Shown here: positions 8,454 to 17,193 of the stretch, one piece after another
Position numbering within the stretch: position 1 is the stretch's first letter
How the letters are laid out: each line of letters opens with the position of its first letter
From: G963662675 sp963662675
GTDB lineage: Bacteria > Bacteroidota > Bacteroidia > Bacteroidales > Prolixibacteraceae
Direction: 5' to 3'
NCBI GenBank assembly: GCA_963662675.2
Contig: CAXXHP010000004.1
Span: forward strand, 1,116,001-1,180,000
Length of the DNA: 64,000 nt
Notes under the pieces: model-generated
What the model was told of the DNA's origin: nothing
The model's input: the letters and a program-made list of their open reading frames with translations, nothing else
Databases searched by the model: none
Program-made: the position numbers and the translations under genes

Positions 8454-9782
8454 TTATCGTCTTGATAAATTCCCCATCATCCGATTCATATTTTTCCCTT
8501 GAGAAACCATACGCATCATTTTTCTCGTTTCATCAAATTGTTTAATCAAACGATTAACCTCCTGTATATTCGTTCCTGATCCTTCAGCAATCCTCTTTTT
8601 TCTAGTTCCATTTAATACCGTAGGATTCTGTCTTTCAGTTGGAGTCATTGAGTAAATAATAGCCTCAATACTTTTAAAAGCATCATCATCAATATCTACA
8701 TTTTTCATTGCTTTTCCCATCCCAGGAATCATGCCTGCCAAATCCTTCAGGTTTCCCATCTTTTTGATTTGTTGAATCTGCGATAAGAAGTCATCAAAAC
8801 TAAACTGATTTTTTGCTAACTTTTTCTGTATTTGCTTGGCTTGTTCTTCGTCAAATTGTTCTTGTGCTCGTTCAACCAAAGAAACAATATCCCCCATCCC
8901 TAAGATCCGATCAGCCATACGCTCAGGGTGAAAAACATCTAAAGCCTCCATCTTTTCACCTGTCCCTACAAACTTAATTGGTTTATCAACAACCGAGCGA
9001 ATTGACAGGGCTGCTCCACCACGGGTATCACCATCTAATTTTGTAAGAACAACACCTCCAAAATCAAGTCTTTCATTAAACTCTTTTGCGGTATTTACAG
9101 CATCCTGACCTGTCATCGAATCGACAACAAACAAAATCTCATGTGGATTGACTGCAGCTTTTACTGCCTCAATCTCTTTCATCATTTCTTCATCTATTGC
9201 TAAACGTCCAGCTGTATCGACAATAACCAAATCATGATCATTGTCCCGAGCATACTTAATAGCTGCTTTTGCAATTTTAACGGGCTCTTTGCTGCCTTCT
9301 TCAGTATATACTGGAACTGAAATTTGCTCTCCTAAAACTTTCAACTGATCAATTGCAGCAGGTCGATATACGTCGCCAGCGACTAGAAGAGGCGATTTCC
9401 CTTTCTTGCCTTTTAGATAATTCGCAAGCTTCCCCGAAAAAGTGGTTTTTCCAGATCCTTGTAAGCCCGCAATCAAAATTACTGTTGGATTACCATCAAG
9501 GTTAATATCGACAGCAGTCCCTCCCATTAGTGAGGCCAACTCATCATGGACGATTTTAACCATCAGATCACCTGGCTTTAGTGCAGTCAACACATTCTGC
9601 CCAAGTGCTATCTCTTTAACTTTCTCAGTAAATGATTTCGCAATCTTATAATTTACATCAGCATCAAGCAATGCACGACGAACCTCTTTTAAAGTCTCAG
9701 CAATATTAATTTCAGTAATTCGTCCCTGCCCTTTCAGCAGCTTGAAGGATCGTTCTAACTTCTCATTAAGATTTTCAAACAT
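8454..9782 (-). CDS. ffh: Signal recognition particle protein Ffh
   Basis: This GTPase subunit of the signal recognition particle targets membrane proteins co-translationally to SecYEG via FtsY. It has 442 residues. The N domain spans 1-90. The G domain carries the P-loop GLQGSGKTT (106-114), DTAGRL and TKLDGDTRGGA. The Met-rich M domain runs from about 300 to the end, with the RNA-binding segment KKRIAEGSGTNIQEVN. Two tandem -7 boxes lie upstream. The partner 4.5S RNA gene is not in this window as far as I can see. Confidence 0.96.
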   Translation of the reverse strand: MFENLNEKLERSFKLLKGQGRITEINIAETLKEVRRALLDADVNYKIAKSFTEKVKEIALGQNVLTALKPGDLMVKIVHDELASLMGGTAVDINLDGNPTVILIAGLQGSGKTTFSGKLANYLKGKKGKSPLLVAGDVYRPAAIDQLKVLGEQISVPVYTEEGSKEPVKIAKAAIKYARDNDHDLVIVDTAGRLAIDEEMMKEIEAVKAAVNPHEILFVVDSMTGQDAVNTAKEFNERLDFGGVVLTKLDGDTRGGAALSIRSVVDKPIKFVGTGEKMEALDVFHPERMADRILGMGDIVSLVERAQEQFDEEQAKQIQKKLAKNQFSFDDFLSQIQQIKKMGNLKDLAGMIPGMGKAMKNVDIDDDAFKSIEAIIYSMTPTERQNPTVLNGTRKKRIAEGSGTNIQEVNRLIKQFDETRKMMRMVSQGKNMNRMMGNLSRR

Positions 9783-9815
9783 AGTTGAAGTGTAATTGAA
9801 TTTTTATAGCTCGTG

Positions 9816-9831
9816 CAAAAATACAAAAATA
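9816..9831 (-). promoter_or_regulatory. Two abutting -7 boxes upstream of ffh
   Basis: TATTTTTG occurs twice head to tail on the minus strand (9816-9823 and 9824-9831), 34-49 bp before the ffh start. No TTG is visible at the expected spacing for either copy. Confidence 0.4.
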
Positions 9832-9950
9832 TTATAAAGAGAAATTTCTTAAAATCAGAAAAAAAAGAGAAAACGAGGGTAACCAAAGTCAATAAAATTG
9901 GATTAACTATTGAGAAATCTTATAAACTGGCTTAAGAGTGATGTAGCGGT

Positions 9951-10178
9951 ATGGTAAAAGAAGCTTCAAGTTATTACGGATTGATGTTTGAGTGTCCAAT
10001 GAATTACGAGGTTGACACTTGTATTTTTAAAGAAATTCGAAAGATGAGTATTGTTGATAGAATTCAATACATCAATACTCTTTCGAAGGATGAAAGGTCA
10101 TCTTTAATTTATCGTCACAAATGCTGCTTATCAAGCAGAGAAAATAAAGTCCCTTTTTCACGAATCGCAATTTTGTAG
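9951..10178 (+). CDS. Small Cys-containing protein of unknown function
   Basis: This 75-residue frame sits alone between ffh and argS and ends 7 bp before its own terminator, which argues that it is real. It has four Cys: one in FECPMNYEVDTC with a second six residues after the Pro, and a CC pair in YRHKCCLSSRE. The middle is a helical, charged segment (IRKMSIVDRIQYINTLSKDERSSLI). The pattern recalls small Bacteroidota proteins with CP..DxC..H..C spacing, possibly metal-binding, but I do not recognise a named family. The start is uncertain: a Met 11 codons further in would also serve. Confidence 0.6.
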   Translation: MVKEASSYYGLMFECPMNYEVDTCIFKEIRKMSIVDRIQYINTLSKDERSSLIYRHKCCLSSRENKVPFSRIAIL

Positions 10179-10184
10179 AATTAC

Positions 10185-10210
10185 TGGGGGTCATTCTGAC
10201 CCCCATTTTC
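10185..10210 (+). terminator. Intrinsic terminator of the small 9951-10178 gene
   Basis: TGGGGGTC (10185-10192), loop ATTCT, GACCCCCA (10198-10205), then TTTTCTTTT. The tail favours plus-strand termination. Confidence 0.88.
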
Positions 10211-10217
10211 TTTTCAC

Positions 10218-12014
10218 TTACATTTTTTCAGGTACATTTATTCCTAAGAGACTCATTGCCGACTTTATTATTTTAGCTGCACTCTCTGATAATAATATGC
10301 GAAAATCCCTAGTCGATTTATCACTTTCAACCAAGATGGGATGATCATGATAAAACTGGTTGTATTCTTTCACTAAATTATAGACATAATTTGCAACAAC
10401 TGCGGGGCTATACGATTCAGATGCTTCACTAATTGCACTTGGAAATAATGAAATATTCTTGATAAGTTCTTTCTCTTTATCTGTAATAACCAAATCTCCC
10501 GATAATACGTCTGGTTTAATTCCCTGTTCTTCTGCTTTTCTTAACACCGATCGTATACGGGCATATGTATACTGAATAAAAGGCCCAGTATTACCATTGA
10601 AGTCTATTGATTCTTCAGGATTAAAAAGCATATTTTTCTTAGGATCGACCTTCAAAATAAAATATTTTAACGCCCCCATAGCTATGGTTTTATAGGTTCT
10701 ATTTGCCTCTTCTTCCGTATAGCCATCAAGCTTACCAAGCTCTTCAGCCGTTTTTTTTGCAACCTCAACCATACCCGCCATAAGATCATCTGCATCTACC
10801 ACAGTGCCTTCTCTTGATTTCATCTTCCCATTAGGAAGCTCAACCATCCCATATGAAAAATGATGTAAGCCTCTACCCCATTCAAATCCTAGCTTATCCA
10901 ACAAAATGGAAAGTACCTGGAAATGGTAATTTTGCTCATTCCCAACGACATAAACCATCTTGTCTATTCTATAGTCGTTAAACCTTAATTTTGCCGTTCC
11001 TATGTCTTGAGTCATATAAACAGAAGTACCATCACTTCTGAGTAAGATCTTCTGATCCAAGCCTTCATCCGTCAAATCAGCCCAAACAGAACTGTCTTCT
11101 TTCTGATAAAAAACATTTTTTTCGAGACCTTGTAGAACCTCATCCCTTCCCTCTAGATATGTATCTGACTCATAGTATATTTTATCAAAATCGACACCCA
11201 ATTCCTTATATGTAATATCAAATCCAGCATAGACCCATTTATTCATTTCTGACCATAGTGCGAGAGTCTCCGGATCTTTTGCCTCCCATTTCCGGAGCAA
11301 ATCTCGAGCTGCAACAATGGATGGCGCCTGATTTTCAGCATCTTCTTTGCTCAGCCCTTTCTCTATTAAATCTGATATTTCCTGTTTATAATTCTTATCA
11401 AATAAAACATAAAAATCACCCACCAAATGATCACCTTTTAGACCTGTGTTCTCTGGGGTTTTACCCTCGCCCCATTTCTGCCAAGCATACATTGACTTAC
11501 AGATATGAATCCCTCGATCATTAACGATATTCGTTTTTACAACCTTTTTACCATTGGCTTTTAATATTTCACCAATAGAAAACCCCAATAGATTGTTTCT
11601 GATATGCCCTAAATGCAAGGGTTTATTCGTATTTGGCGACGAATACTCTACCATCACTAGCTCAGAATTTTCTGTTGCTGTCGTAAAACCATACAATTCA
11701 TTTGCTGAAACTTCTGATAGCAAATTAATCCAATACGAAGAGGAAATAGATAAATTTAAAAATCCTTTAATTACAGAGAACTTTGAAACCTCACTTACAT
11801 TCTTTTTCAATAAATTCCCTAGCTCATTTGCTGTTTGCTCAGGTGATTTTTTTGAAATGCGTAAAAAAGGAAATACAACGACTGTAAAATCGCCATCAAC
11901 ATCTTTTCGTGTATTTTGAATTTGAATACTTTCTTGACTAATTTCTTGTCCGTAAAGTTCAAATACAGCTTGTGCAATCTTTTCTTTAATAATTTCTTCG
12001 ATAAGCATATCCAT
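10218..12014 (-). CDS. argS: Arginyl-tRNA synthetase
   Basis: This class I aminoacyl-tRNA synthetase charges tRNA-Arg with arginine. It has 598 residues, a normal length. An N-terminal additional (Add-1) domain spans about 1-115. The HIGH-type motif HLGH lies at residues 134-137 within SSPNTNKPLHLGHIRNN. The KMSKS-equivalent loop is GKMKSREGTVVDADDL. A C-terminal DALR anticodon-binding helical domain runs from about 475 to the end. Two possible starts (Met1 or Met3) differ by six bases. No operon partner is apparent. Confidence 0.96.
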   Translation of the reverse strand: MDMLIEEIIKEKIAQAVFELYGQEISQESIQIQNTRKDVDGDFTVVVFPFLRISKKSPEQTANELGNLLKKNVSEVSKFSVIKGFLNLSISSSYWINLLSEVSANELYGFTTATENSELVMVEYSSPNTNKPLHLGHIRNNLLGFSIGEILKANGKKVVKTNIVNDRGIHICKSMYAWQKWGEGKTPENTGLKGDHLVGDFYVLFDKNYKQEISDLIEKGLSKEDAENQAPSIVAARDLLRKWEAKDPETLALWSEMNKWVYAGFDITYKELGVDFDKIYYESDTYLEGRDEVLQGLEKNVFYQKEDSSVWADLTDEGLDQKILLRSDGTSVYMTQDIGTAKLRFNDYRIDKMVYVVGNEQNYHFQVLSILLDKLGFEWGRGLHHFSYGMVELPNGKMKSREGTVVDADDLMAGMVEVAKKTAEELGKLDGYTEEEANRTYKTIAMGALKYFILKVDPKKNMLFNPEESIDFNGNTGPFIQYTYARIRSVLRKAEEQGIKPDVLSGDLVITDKEKELIKNISLFPSAISEASESYSPAVVANYVYNLVKEYNQFYHDHPILVESDKSTRDFRILLSESAAKIIKSAMSLLGINVPEKM

Positions 12015-12077
12015 CGTTTTTTAGGAAGGGCAAAGATAATAGATTCCATAAGAAAATTGGCTTTAAACAAAAGCAAA

Positions 12078-12101
12078 AAAGCCCTGCCTACGGCAGAGCT
12101 T
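12078..12101 (-). terminator. Intrinsic terminator of the OmpA-TSP3 gene
   Basis: GCCCTGCC (12081-12088) pairs with GGCAGAGC (12092-12099) with one mismatch and a 3-base loop. On the minus strand it runs into six T residues, about 30 bp after the stop codon. Confidence 0.8.
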
Positions 12102-12128
12102 CTTGCTAAGTAATATTTATAAAGCATT

Positions 12129-13433
12129 CTATTTGCTTACTTCAAATTCTACTCGTCTATTCAACGCACGACCCTCGTCTGTTGCATTAGATGCTACTGG
12201 CTTAGACTTGCCATACCATGCAACATTCACAAGACGTTCTGGTGCAATTCCATTATCTATCAAATATTTACGGGCAGCTTTTGCTCTCTTTTCTGAAAGC
12301 ACCATATTATATGCTTCTGTTCCTTTCTCATCAGCATGACCTGAAAGATCAATAGCCATATCCATATCTTCCTTCATCTCTTTTATCAAAATATCAAGCT
12401 TAGCTATTGCTGCAGGCTTCAAATTGCTCTTATCAAAATCGAAGTAAATGTCATCAAATTCCATCACTTTGATTGGACACCCCTTGTTCGCAATAGGACC
12501 AGCCTCTGTTGGACAATCATCTTCTTCATCAACTAATCCATCACCATCAGAGTCAATAGGACATCCATTAGCATCTACTTTATATCCTTTAGGAGTATCG
12601 GGACATTTATCCTTATTATCGGGAACTCCATCACCATCAGTATCAGGGCAGCCGTTAAATTGTTTCAGGCCCTTAACATCGGGACATTCATCATCTTTAT
12701 CAGCGACTCCATCGCCGTCTCTATCCGGACAACCATTAAGAGATATAAGACCAGCTTCTGTCGGACAATCATCAATATAATCAGCAACACCATCACCATC
12801 AGTATCAATAGGACATCCATCTTCATCTACAGAAACGCCCATCGGAGTGTCTGGACAATTATCTTTTCTATCTGAAACACCATCGCCATCAGAATCTTTT
12901 GACTTACCAAAACTAAATTCAATTCCGCCTATAACCTTCCAAAGATCCTCTCTAATGTTATTTCCCGGAGTTTCCTCATACTCTAAGCCACTAATATAAC
13001 CGCCTTCAACAAACAAGGCAGTATTTGGTGTAATTGAAAATTTGGAACCTAGCCCTGCATCATAATTGAATCCATTTTGACCATTATCAATTAAATAGCC
13101 ACCTCCGGCATACATATAAGGCTTAATAACACTACTCTCCGAGATTAGTTTTCCGTTATAAAGTTTGTATCGCAAATTCAGCAAAAAGTCTGACAAGTCA
13201 AGATCACTTGAAACTTTCGAATTAAATAATCCAAAATCACCTTGAGCCATAACATCAAAAGAGGGACTTAAATATCTACTTAGATAAAGTTCTGGCATAA
13301 AACCCTGACTGTTATCCTCAAGGTTTCCATAGATCCCAGCTCCTAGACCGAGACCCCATTTTTTATCCGCAGTTTGAGCCTGCACTATTATTACAGATAA
13401 AAGGAAAATAAACAGCAATAATACTTTTTTCAT
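12129..13433 (-). CDS. OmpA family outer-membrane protein with calcium-binding TSP3 repeats
   Basis: This 434-residue envelope protein has four parts. It has a signal peptide (MKKVLLLFIFLLSV to QAQ) and an N-terminal eight-stranded-barrel-like domain (about 22-175). A linker follows, of five thrombospondin type 3 repeats of the form DxDGDGVxD (about 178-325). The C-terminus is an OmpA/MotB peptidoglycan-binding domain (FDKSNLKPAAIAKLDIL, then LSGHADEKGTEAYN and GRALNRRVEFEV). It likely anchors the outer membrane to peptidoglycan, with the Asp-rich linker stiffened by calcium. This architecture is common in Bacteroidota major OmpA-like proteins. The gene has its own terminator and appears monocistronic. 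Confidence 0.92.
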   Translation of the reverse strand: MKKVLLLFIFLLSVIIVQAQTADKKWGLGLGAGIYGNLEDNSQGFMPELYLSRYLSPSFDVMAQGDFGLFNSKVSSDLDLSDFLLNLRYKLYNGKLISESSVIKPYMYAGGGYLIDNGQNGFNYDAGLGSKFSITPNTALFVEGGYISGLEYEETPGNNIREDLWKVIGGIEFSFGKSKDSDGDGVSDRKDNCPDTPMGVSVDEDGCPIDTDGDGVADYIDDCPTEAGLISLNGCPDRDGDGVADKDDECPDVKGLKQFNGCPDTDGDGVPDNKDKCPDTPKGYKVDANGCPIDSDGDGLVDEEDDCPTEAGPIANKGCPIKVMEFDDIYFDFDKSNLKPAAIAKLDILIKEMKEDMDMAIDLSGHADEKGTEAYNMVLSEKRAKAARKYLIDNGIAPERLVNVAWYGKSKPVASNATDEGRALNRRVEFEVSK

Positions 13434-13581
13434 AATGTAGATTTTTTTTATTGAGTTACAAATTAATACTTTTTTTGAAATTTTTAGTTGTTAATACTAG
13501 CTTTGATGTGTATTCTAAAAATACAATTGCTTAACAAAAATAAGGATATTTATGTTCTTGATCACCCTTAAATAATTAAAA

Positions 13582-14121
13582 ATGTACTGCATCATAGACA
13601 TCGAAACGAACGGAGGAAACAAAAGGAAAGGAAAAATTACCGAAATTGCGATATATGTTCATGATGGCAATAAAATCATTCGATCATTCTCCACATTAAT
13701 AAACCCGGAATGTAACATCCCATTACACATTACCGAATTGACAGGAATTGACAATAACATGGTAATTAATGCTCCGAAATTCTATGAAGTTGCAAAAACA
13801 ATTGTTGAATTGACTGCAGGAAATATATTCATTGCTCACAATGTTACTTTTGATTATCATTTTCTTCAGGAAGAATTCAAACGACTAGGGTATGAATACA
13901 CCCGAAAAACCTTGTGTACAGTAAAATTAAGTCGAAAGTATTTACCTGGTCATCCCTCCTATTCATTGGGGAATATTTGTCGTGATCTAAACATTATAAT
14001 TGAAGGACGCCATCGTGCTGAAGGCGATGCACTAGCCACCGTAAAGCTCTTTGAGTATATCTTGAATAAACAAAATGAATCTGGACTATTTAATACGGCT
14101 CATAACCACAACCATTTATAA
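13582..14121 (+). CDS. DEDDh 3'-5' exonuclease (DNA polymerase III epsilon-like)
   Basis: This 179-residue exonuclease domain protein has all acidic motifs: Asp6 and Glu8 in IIDIETNGG, Asp91 in AHNVTFDYHFL, and His144 with Asp149 in GRHRAEGDA. It therefore belongs to the DnaQ-like DEDDh group. Stand-alone members act in proofreading, repair or as the nuclease half of Cho-like proteins; which of these applies cannot be told. There is no UvrC-like (GIY-YIG) domain, so it is the nuclease module alone. It faces away from the OmpA gene across a 148-bp spacer. Confidence 0.88.
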   Translation: MYCIIDIETNGGNKRKGKITEIAIYVHDGNKIIRSFSTLINPECNIPLHITELTGIDNNMVINAPKFYEVAKTIVELTAGNIFIAHNVTFDYHFLQEEFKRLGYEYTRKTLCTVKLSRKYLPGHPSYSLGNICRDLNIIIEGRHRAEGDALATVKLFEYILNKQNESGLFNTAHNHNHL

Positions 14122-14205
14122 CTGACTATGAATGCGCCATATGGTAAAACAACATAGGAATCATTTATCACTAAAAATCTTTAGAATTCAAACACCCTCA
14201 AAATA

Positions 14206-14213
14206 TATTTTTG
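14206..14213 (+). promoter_or_regulatory. Possible -7 box upstream of the CPBP gene
   Basis: TATTTTTG fits TAnnTTTG, 76 bp before the start codon. A small AT hairpin (14221-14251) lies in the presumed leader; its role is unknown. Confidence 0.3.
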
Positions 14214-14289
14214 AATGAGTTAAAATGAATAGCCTAGACTTATTCATTTTATAAAAAAAGTAGCCTATTTTAGATGTCAAATCTAATTA

Positions 14290-15105
14290 ATGAACCAACA
14301 ACAAGTCAAATATTATCCGACTATCCTTGGTGCGATCCACCTTGTCATTCTTTATATTTTCATTCAAGCTATTATTGATTTCCCCCTAGCTGTTTGGGAT
14401 TATTACCATGGCTCCGAGTTACTTTACAATCCGATAAAAAAGATTATTCTTGGCATAGGATCAGTAATGTTTATTCTTTTTTATGGATACAGAAAGGCAA
14501 AAACGAAGATTTCAGAACTTTTCCCGGCAAAATGGTTCAATCCATTGATTTTAATCCCAATGCTCTTGTTTTTAATAGCTGCCCAAATATTTCTGACTGA
14601 GGTTAATGAAGAAGTAATGATGCTCATACCTGTGCCTACTTGGTTCTGGGAGCTCTTCGATCGAATTTTCGAGAATGACTATGGAATCTACGGAGCATTC
14701 ATGAAAGTTGTAATTATTGCTCCTATTGTTGAGGAGCTTATTTTCAGAGGGATTATAATGCATGGATTTATGCGGAATTACCCAAAAATCATCGCAATAA
14801 TTATTTCAGCCTTGCTATTTGCCTTATTTCATTTAAACCCGTGGCAATTCCCTGCTACATTTTCATTAGGTCTTTTACTAGGGTGGATTATGGTAATTAC
14901 GAGAAACATATTTGCGTGTATTGCAGGTCATGCTATCAATAACTTACTCGTATTACTGACAATTCAATACTGGGAAGAGATTCAACGATTTCCCATCTTT
15001 ATGCTTGATTCGGCTGATCAGTTGACGCTCAGCTATTATGTTGCAGGATTTAGCATTGCTTTAATCGGTTTATTTAGTGTTTTCAAAATAAAAAAAGCAA
15101 CGTAA
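14290..15105 (+). CDS. CPBP family intramembrane glutamic endopeptidase
   Basis: This is a 271-residue polytopic membrane protein of the CAAX protease and bacteriocin-processing (CPBP) family. The catalytic signature is present: Glu148-Glu149-xxx-Arg153 in APIVEELIFRGI, His181 in LFALFHLNP, and His214 with Asn218 in GHAINN. About seven hydrophobic segments are visible. The bacterial substrates are generally unknown; some members confer bacteriocin immunity or process peptides. Its stop codon overlaps the start of the next gene (TAATG), so it is translationally coupled with a DUF456 membrane protein. Confidence 0.9.
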   Translation: MNQQQVKYYPTILGAIHLVILYIFIQAIIDFPLAVWDYYHGSELLYNPIKKIILGIGSVMFILFYGYRKAKTKISELFPAKWFNPLILIPMLLFLIAAQIFLTEVNEEVMMLIPVPTWFWELFDRIFENDYGIYGAFMKVVIIAPIVEELIFRGIIMHGFMRNYPKIIAIIISALLFALFHLNPWQFPATFSLGLLLGWIMVITRNIFACIAGHAINNLLVLLTIQYWEEIQRFPIFMLDSADQLTLSYYVAGFSIALIGLFSVFKIKKAT

Positions 15106-15584
15106 TGGATTATATACTAATTGGGTTTGGTATTGTTTTAATACTACTAGGAGTTGCTGGAGCCATCATCCCGATACTTCCCGGGCCTCCACTTAGTTAC
15201 ATTGGAATTATTTTACTTCACCTCACAACGAAATATCAATTTACCAGCAAATTTCTTATTATTTGGGCTGTATTAACAATTGGTGTTTATATACTTGATT
15301 ATTTTATACCTATTTGGGGAACAAAAAAGTTTGGAGGCAGCAAACGTGGTGTTTGGGGAAGCATCATTGGATTAATTGTTGGTATTTTCTTTTTTCCTCC
15401 TATAGGAATAATTATTGGTCCATTTATTGGCGCAGTTTTAGGAGAATTAAGCGTCGGTAAAAACTCAAAGGACGCTTTAAAATCAGGGCTTGGGTCTTTT
15501 ATTGGTTTTTTAACAGGGACACTTCTCAAACTAATTGTTTCCGGAATGATGGCCTGGTATTTTTTTGTCAAAATATTTCAATAG
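15105..15584 (+). CDS. DUF456 family integral membrane protein
   Basis: This 159-residue, Gly-rich membrane protein has four or five hydrophobic segments and the DUF456 features GAIIPILPGPPLSYIGI near the N-terminus and the repeated GxxxGxxxG-like stretch SIIGLIVGIFFFPPIGIIIGP. Function is unknown for the family. Its start overlaps the stop of the CPBP protease by one base, so the two proteins are made together and may work together in the inner membrane. Confidence 0.85.
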   Translation: MDYILIGFGIVLILLGVAGAIIPILPGPPLSYIGIILLHLTTKYQFTSKFLIIWAVLTIGVYILDYFIPIWGTKKFGGSKRGVWGSIIGLIVGIFFFPPIGIIIGPFIGAVLGELSVGKNSKDALKSGLGSFIGFLTGTLLKLIVSGMMAWYFFVKIFQ

Positions 15585-15612
15585 ACGAATCAGATTAAGG
15601 CAGGACAAATAT

Positions 15613-15903
15613 CTAGCGAAAAATTATTTGACGTATAATATTGTTCCCTGCCTTTTCATTTAAACGTTTTCTAATTTCCTCTTTCATCATCATTAACTCA
15701 TTCCGCAAAATAGGCGATGTTGTTTTCACAAAGAGAGTTCCATTTTGAATCCTCAATTCTTCCGTATAAGACGCGACTGTTTTTCCCATAAGTTCTTCCC
15801 ATGAAGACACAATATCAACTTCAGCCAGCTTATGTTCCAATTTGTTATCCTTCACATAGCTGCGGATAACATCGCTTAATTTTTCTGTATTACTTTTCCT
15901 CAT
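15613..15903 (-). CDS. dciA: DUF721 / DciA-like protein
   Basis: This 96-residue protein carries the DUF721 (DciA) core: VDIVSSWEELMGKTVASYTEELRIQNGTLFVKT, followed by LRNELMMMKEEIRKRLNE. DciA is the ancestral loader of the replicative helicase DnaB in bacteria lacking DnaC/DnaI, and DUF721 genes commonly sit next to recF or gyrB. It overlaps recF by 14 bp, so the pair is translationally coupled. The short length is normal for Bacteroidota DUF721 proteins. Helicase loading is inferred from family and context. Confidence 0.85.
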   Translation of the reverse strand: MRKSNTEKLSDVIRSYVKDNKLEHKLAEVDIVSSWEELMGKTVASYTEELRIQNGTLFVKTTSPILRNELMMMKEEIRKRLNEKAGNNIIRQIIFR

Positions 15904-17008
15904 GTGCCCCCTCTGTAACAGCTCCGTTGTTTACTTCAAATATTTTAGAATCGGCATGTACTTCATGCAGAATTCGATCTAAATGCTCCCGATTTGTATC
16001 TGTGATAAAAATTTGTCCAAAATGGTCATCAGCCACTAGCTTTACTATTTGCTCCACCCTATTCCTATCCAGTTTGTCAAAAATATCATCCAACAATAAT
16101 ATTGGAGTTATCCCAGACATTTCTTTTACAAAATCAAATTGCGCAAGTTTCAATGCCACTAAATATGTTTTCTTTTGTCCTTGCGACCCTAGTTTTTTAA
16201 TCGGGTATTCTCCCAAATTAAATAAGATGTCATCTTTATGGATTCCAACAGTTGTATATTGTAGAATTCGATCTTTGCTTAGACTCTCAGATAACAATTC
16301 GGCAAAATTAGCATCATACAATTGTGACTGATGAATCATGCTAATTTCTTCCTTACCGGATGAAATCAAATTATAATACTCTTGAAATATAGGTTGTAAA
16401 CGCTTAACATACTCCACTCGTTTTTCATGAATCAGCGCCCCAAAATGTACAAGCTGATCATCCCAAACCTCAAGGCTTTCTTTTATAAAGTTTCGTTCTA
16501 TTGCAAACTGTTTTAATAATTTATTTCGCTGCAAAAGCACTCTGTTATATCGCATCAAATAATCCAGATACTCTGCATCATATTGTGAGATCAACGCATC
16601 TAAAAACTTTCGCCGATCTTCACTCCCCCCCATAATCAGATCAATATCTGAAGGGGTAATGATAATCAATGGCAACAATCCTATATGTTCTGCTAATTTT
16701 CTGTATTCCTTTTTGTTTCGTTTAAACTGCTTTTTATGGCCTCTTTTTAAACCACAATAAATATCTTCATCCTGTTCTTCCCGAAGATACTTCCCTTGAA
16801 TAACAAAAAACGGTTCGTTATGCCGAATATTTATTCCATCTACAGAGTTTAAGAAACTCTTACAAAACGACAAATAATAGATCGCATCCATTAAATTGGT
16901 TTTGCCAGCTCCATTATTGCCAATAAAACAATTTAAGTCTGAAGAGAAGGTCAAATTAGCCTCCTCGAAATTTTTAAAATTGAATAAAGTCAAACTCTCA
17001 ATATGCAT
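15890..17008 (-). CDS. recF: DNA replication and repair protein RecF
   Basis: This 372-residue ABC/SMC-like ATPase of the RecFOR pathway loads RecA onto gapped DNA. The Walker A motif GNNGAGKTN lies at residues 30-38, the signature segment KKLGSQGQKKTYLVALKLAQF near 270, and Walker B LLLDDIFDKLD near 300. The length is typical. It is the upstream member of recF-dciA. The genes dnaA, dnaN and gyrB, which neighbour recF in many bacteria, are not here. Confidence 0.96.
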   Translation of the reverse strand: MHIESLTLFNFKNFEEANLTFSSDLNCFIGNNGAGKTNLMDAIYYLSFCKSFLNSVDGINIRHNEPFFVIQGKYLREEQDEDIYCGLKRGHKKQFKRNKKEYRKLAEHIGLLPLIIITPSDIDLIMGGSEDRRKFLDALISQYDAEYLDYLMRYNRVLLQRNKLLKQFAIERNFIKESLEVWDDQLVHFGALIHEKRVEYVKRLQPIFQEYYNLISSGKEEISMIHQSQLYDANFAELLSESLSKDRILQYTTVGIHKDDILFNLGEYPIKKLGSQGQKKTYLVALKLAQFDFVKEMSGITPILLLDDIFDKLDRNRVEQIVKLVADDHFGQIFITDTNREHLDRILHEVHADSKIFEVNNGAVTEGAHEEK

Positions 17009-17154
17009 AAAACTCGGTCTTTACTCTGGCAAAACTAGTAAATTTTAAAATGAACATTCTATGAATTGTGTATAATGCAGAATGAATATTACCTTGCTGT
17101 TCATTAATATTAAATTTTATAGTGACTTTGTGGCTTATATTTTATAAAAAGATA

Positions 17155-17162
17155 TATTTTTG
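17155..17162 (+). promoter_or_regulatory. -7 box of the TPR gene
   Basis: TATTTTTG, 31 bp before the start codon. A TTTG at 17127-17130 lies 24 bp upstream, slightly too far for the consensus. Confidence 0.45.
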
Positions 17163-17193
17163 CGTCACAAATTAGGAATAACCTTATTACAAA

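Noticed and set aside
12585..12900. Short direct repeats in the OmpA gene as a DNA repeat array or CRISPR
   Set aside because: They encode the TSP3 calcium-binding repeats DxDGDGVxD in one reading frame and vary like protein repeats. There are no unique spacers of fixed length.
14221..14251. AT hairpin upstream of the CPBP gene as a terminator or riboswitch
   Set aside because: The 11-bp stem is almost all A/T, has no T tract after it and no conserved riboswitch core. It may be chance in AT-rich DNA.
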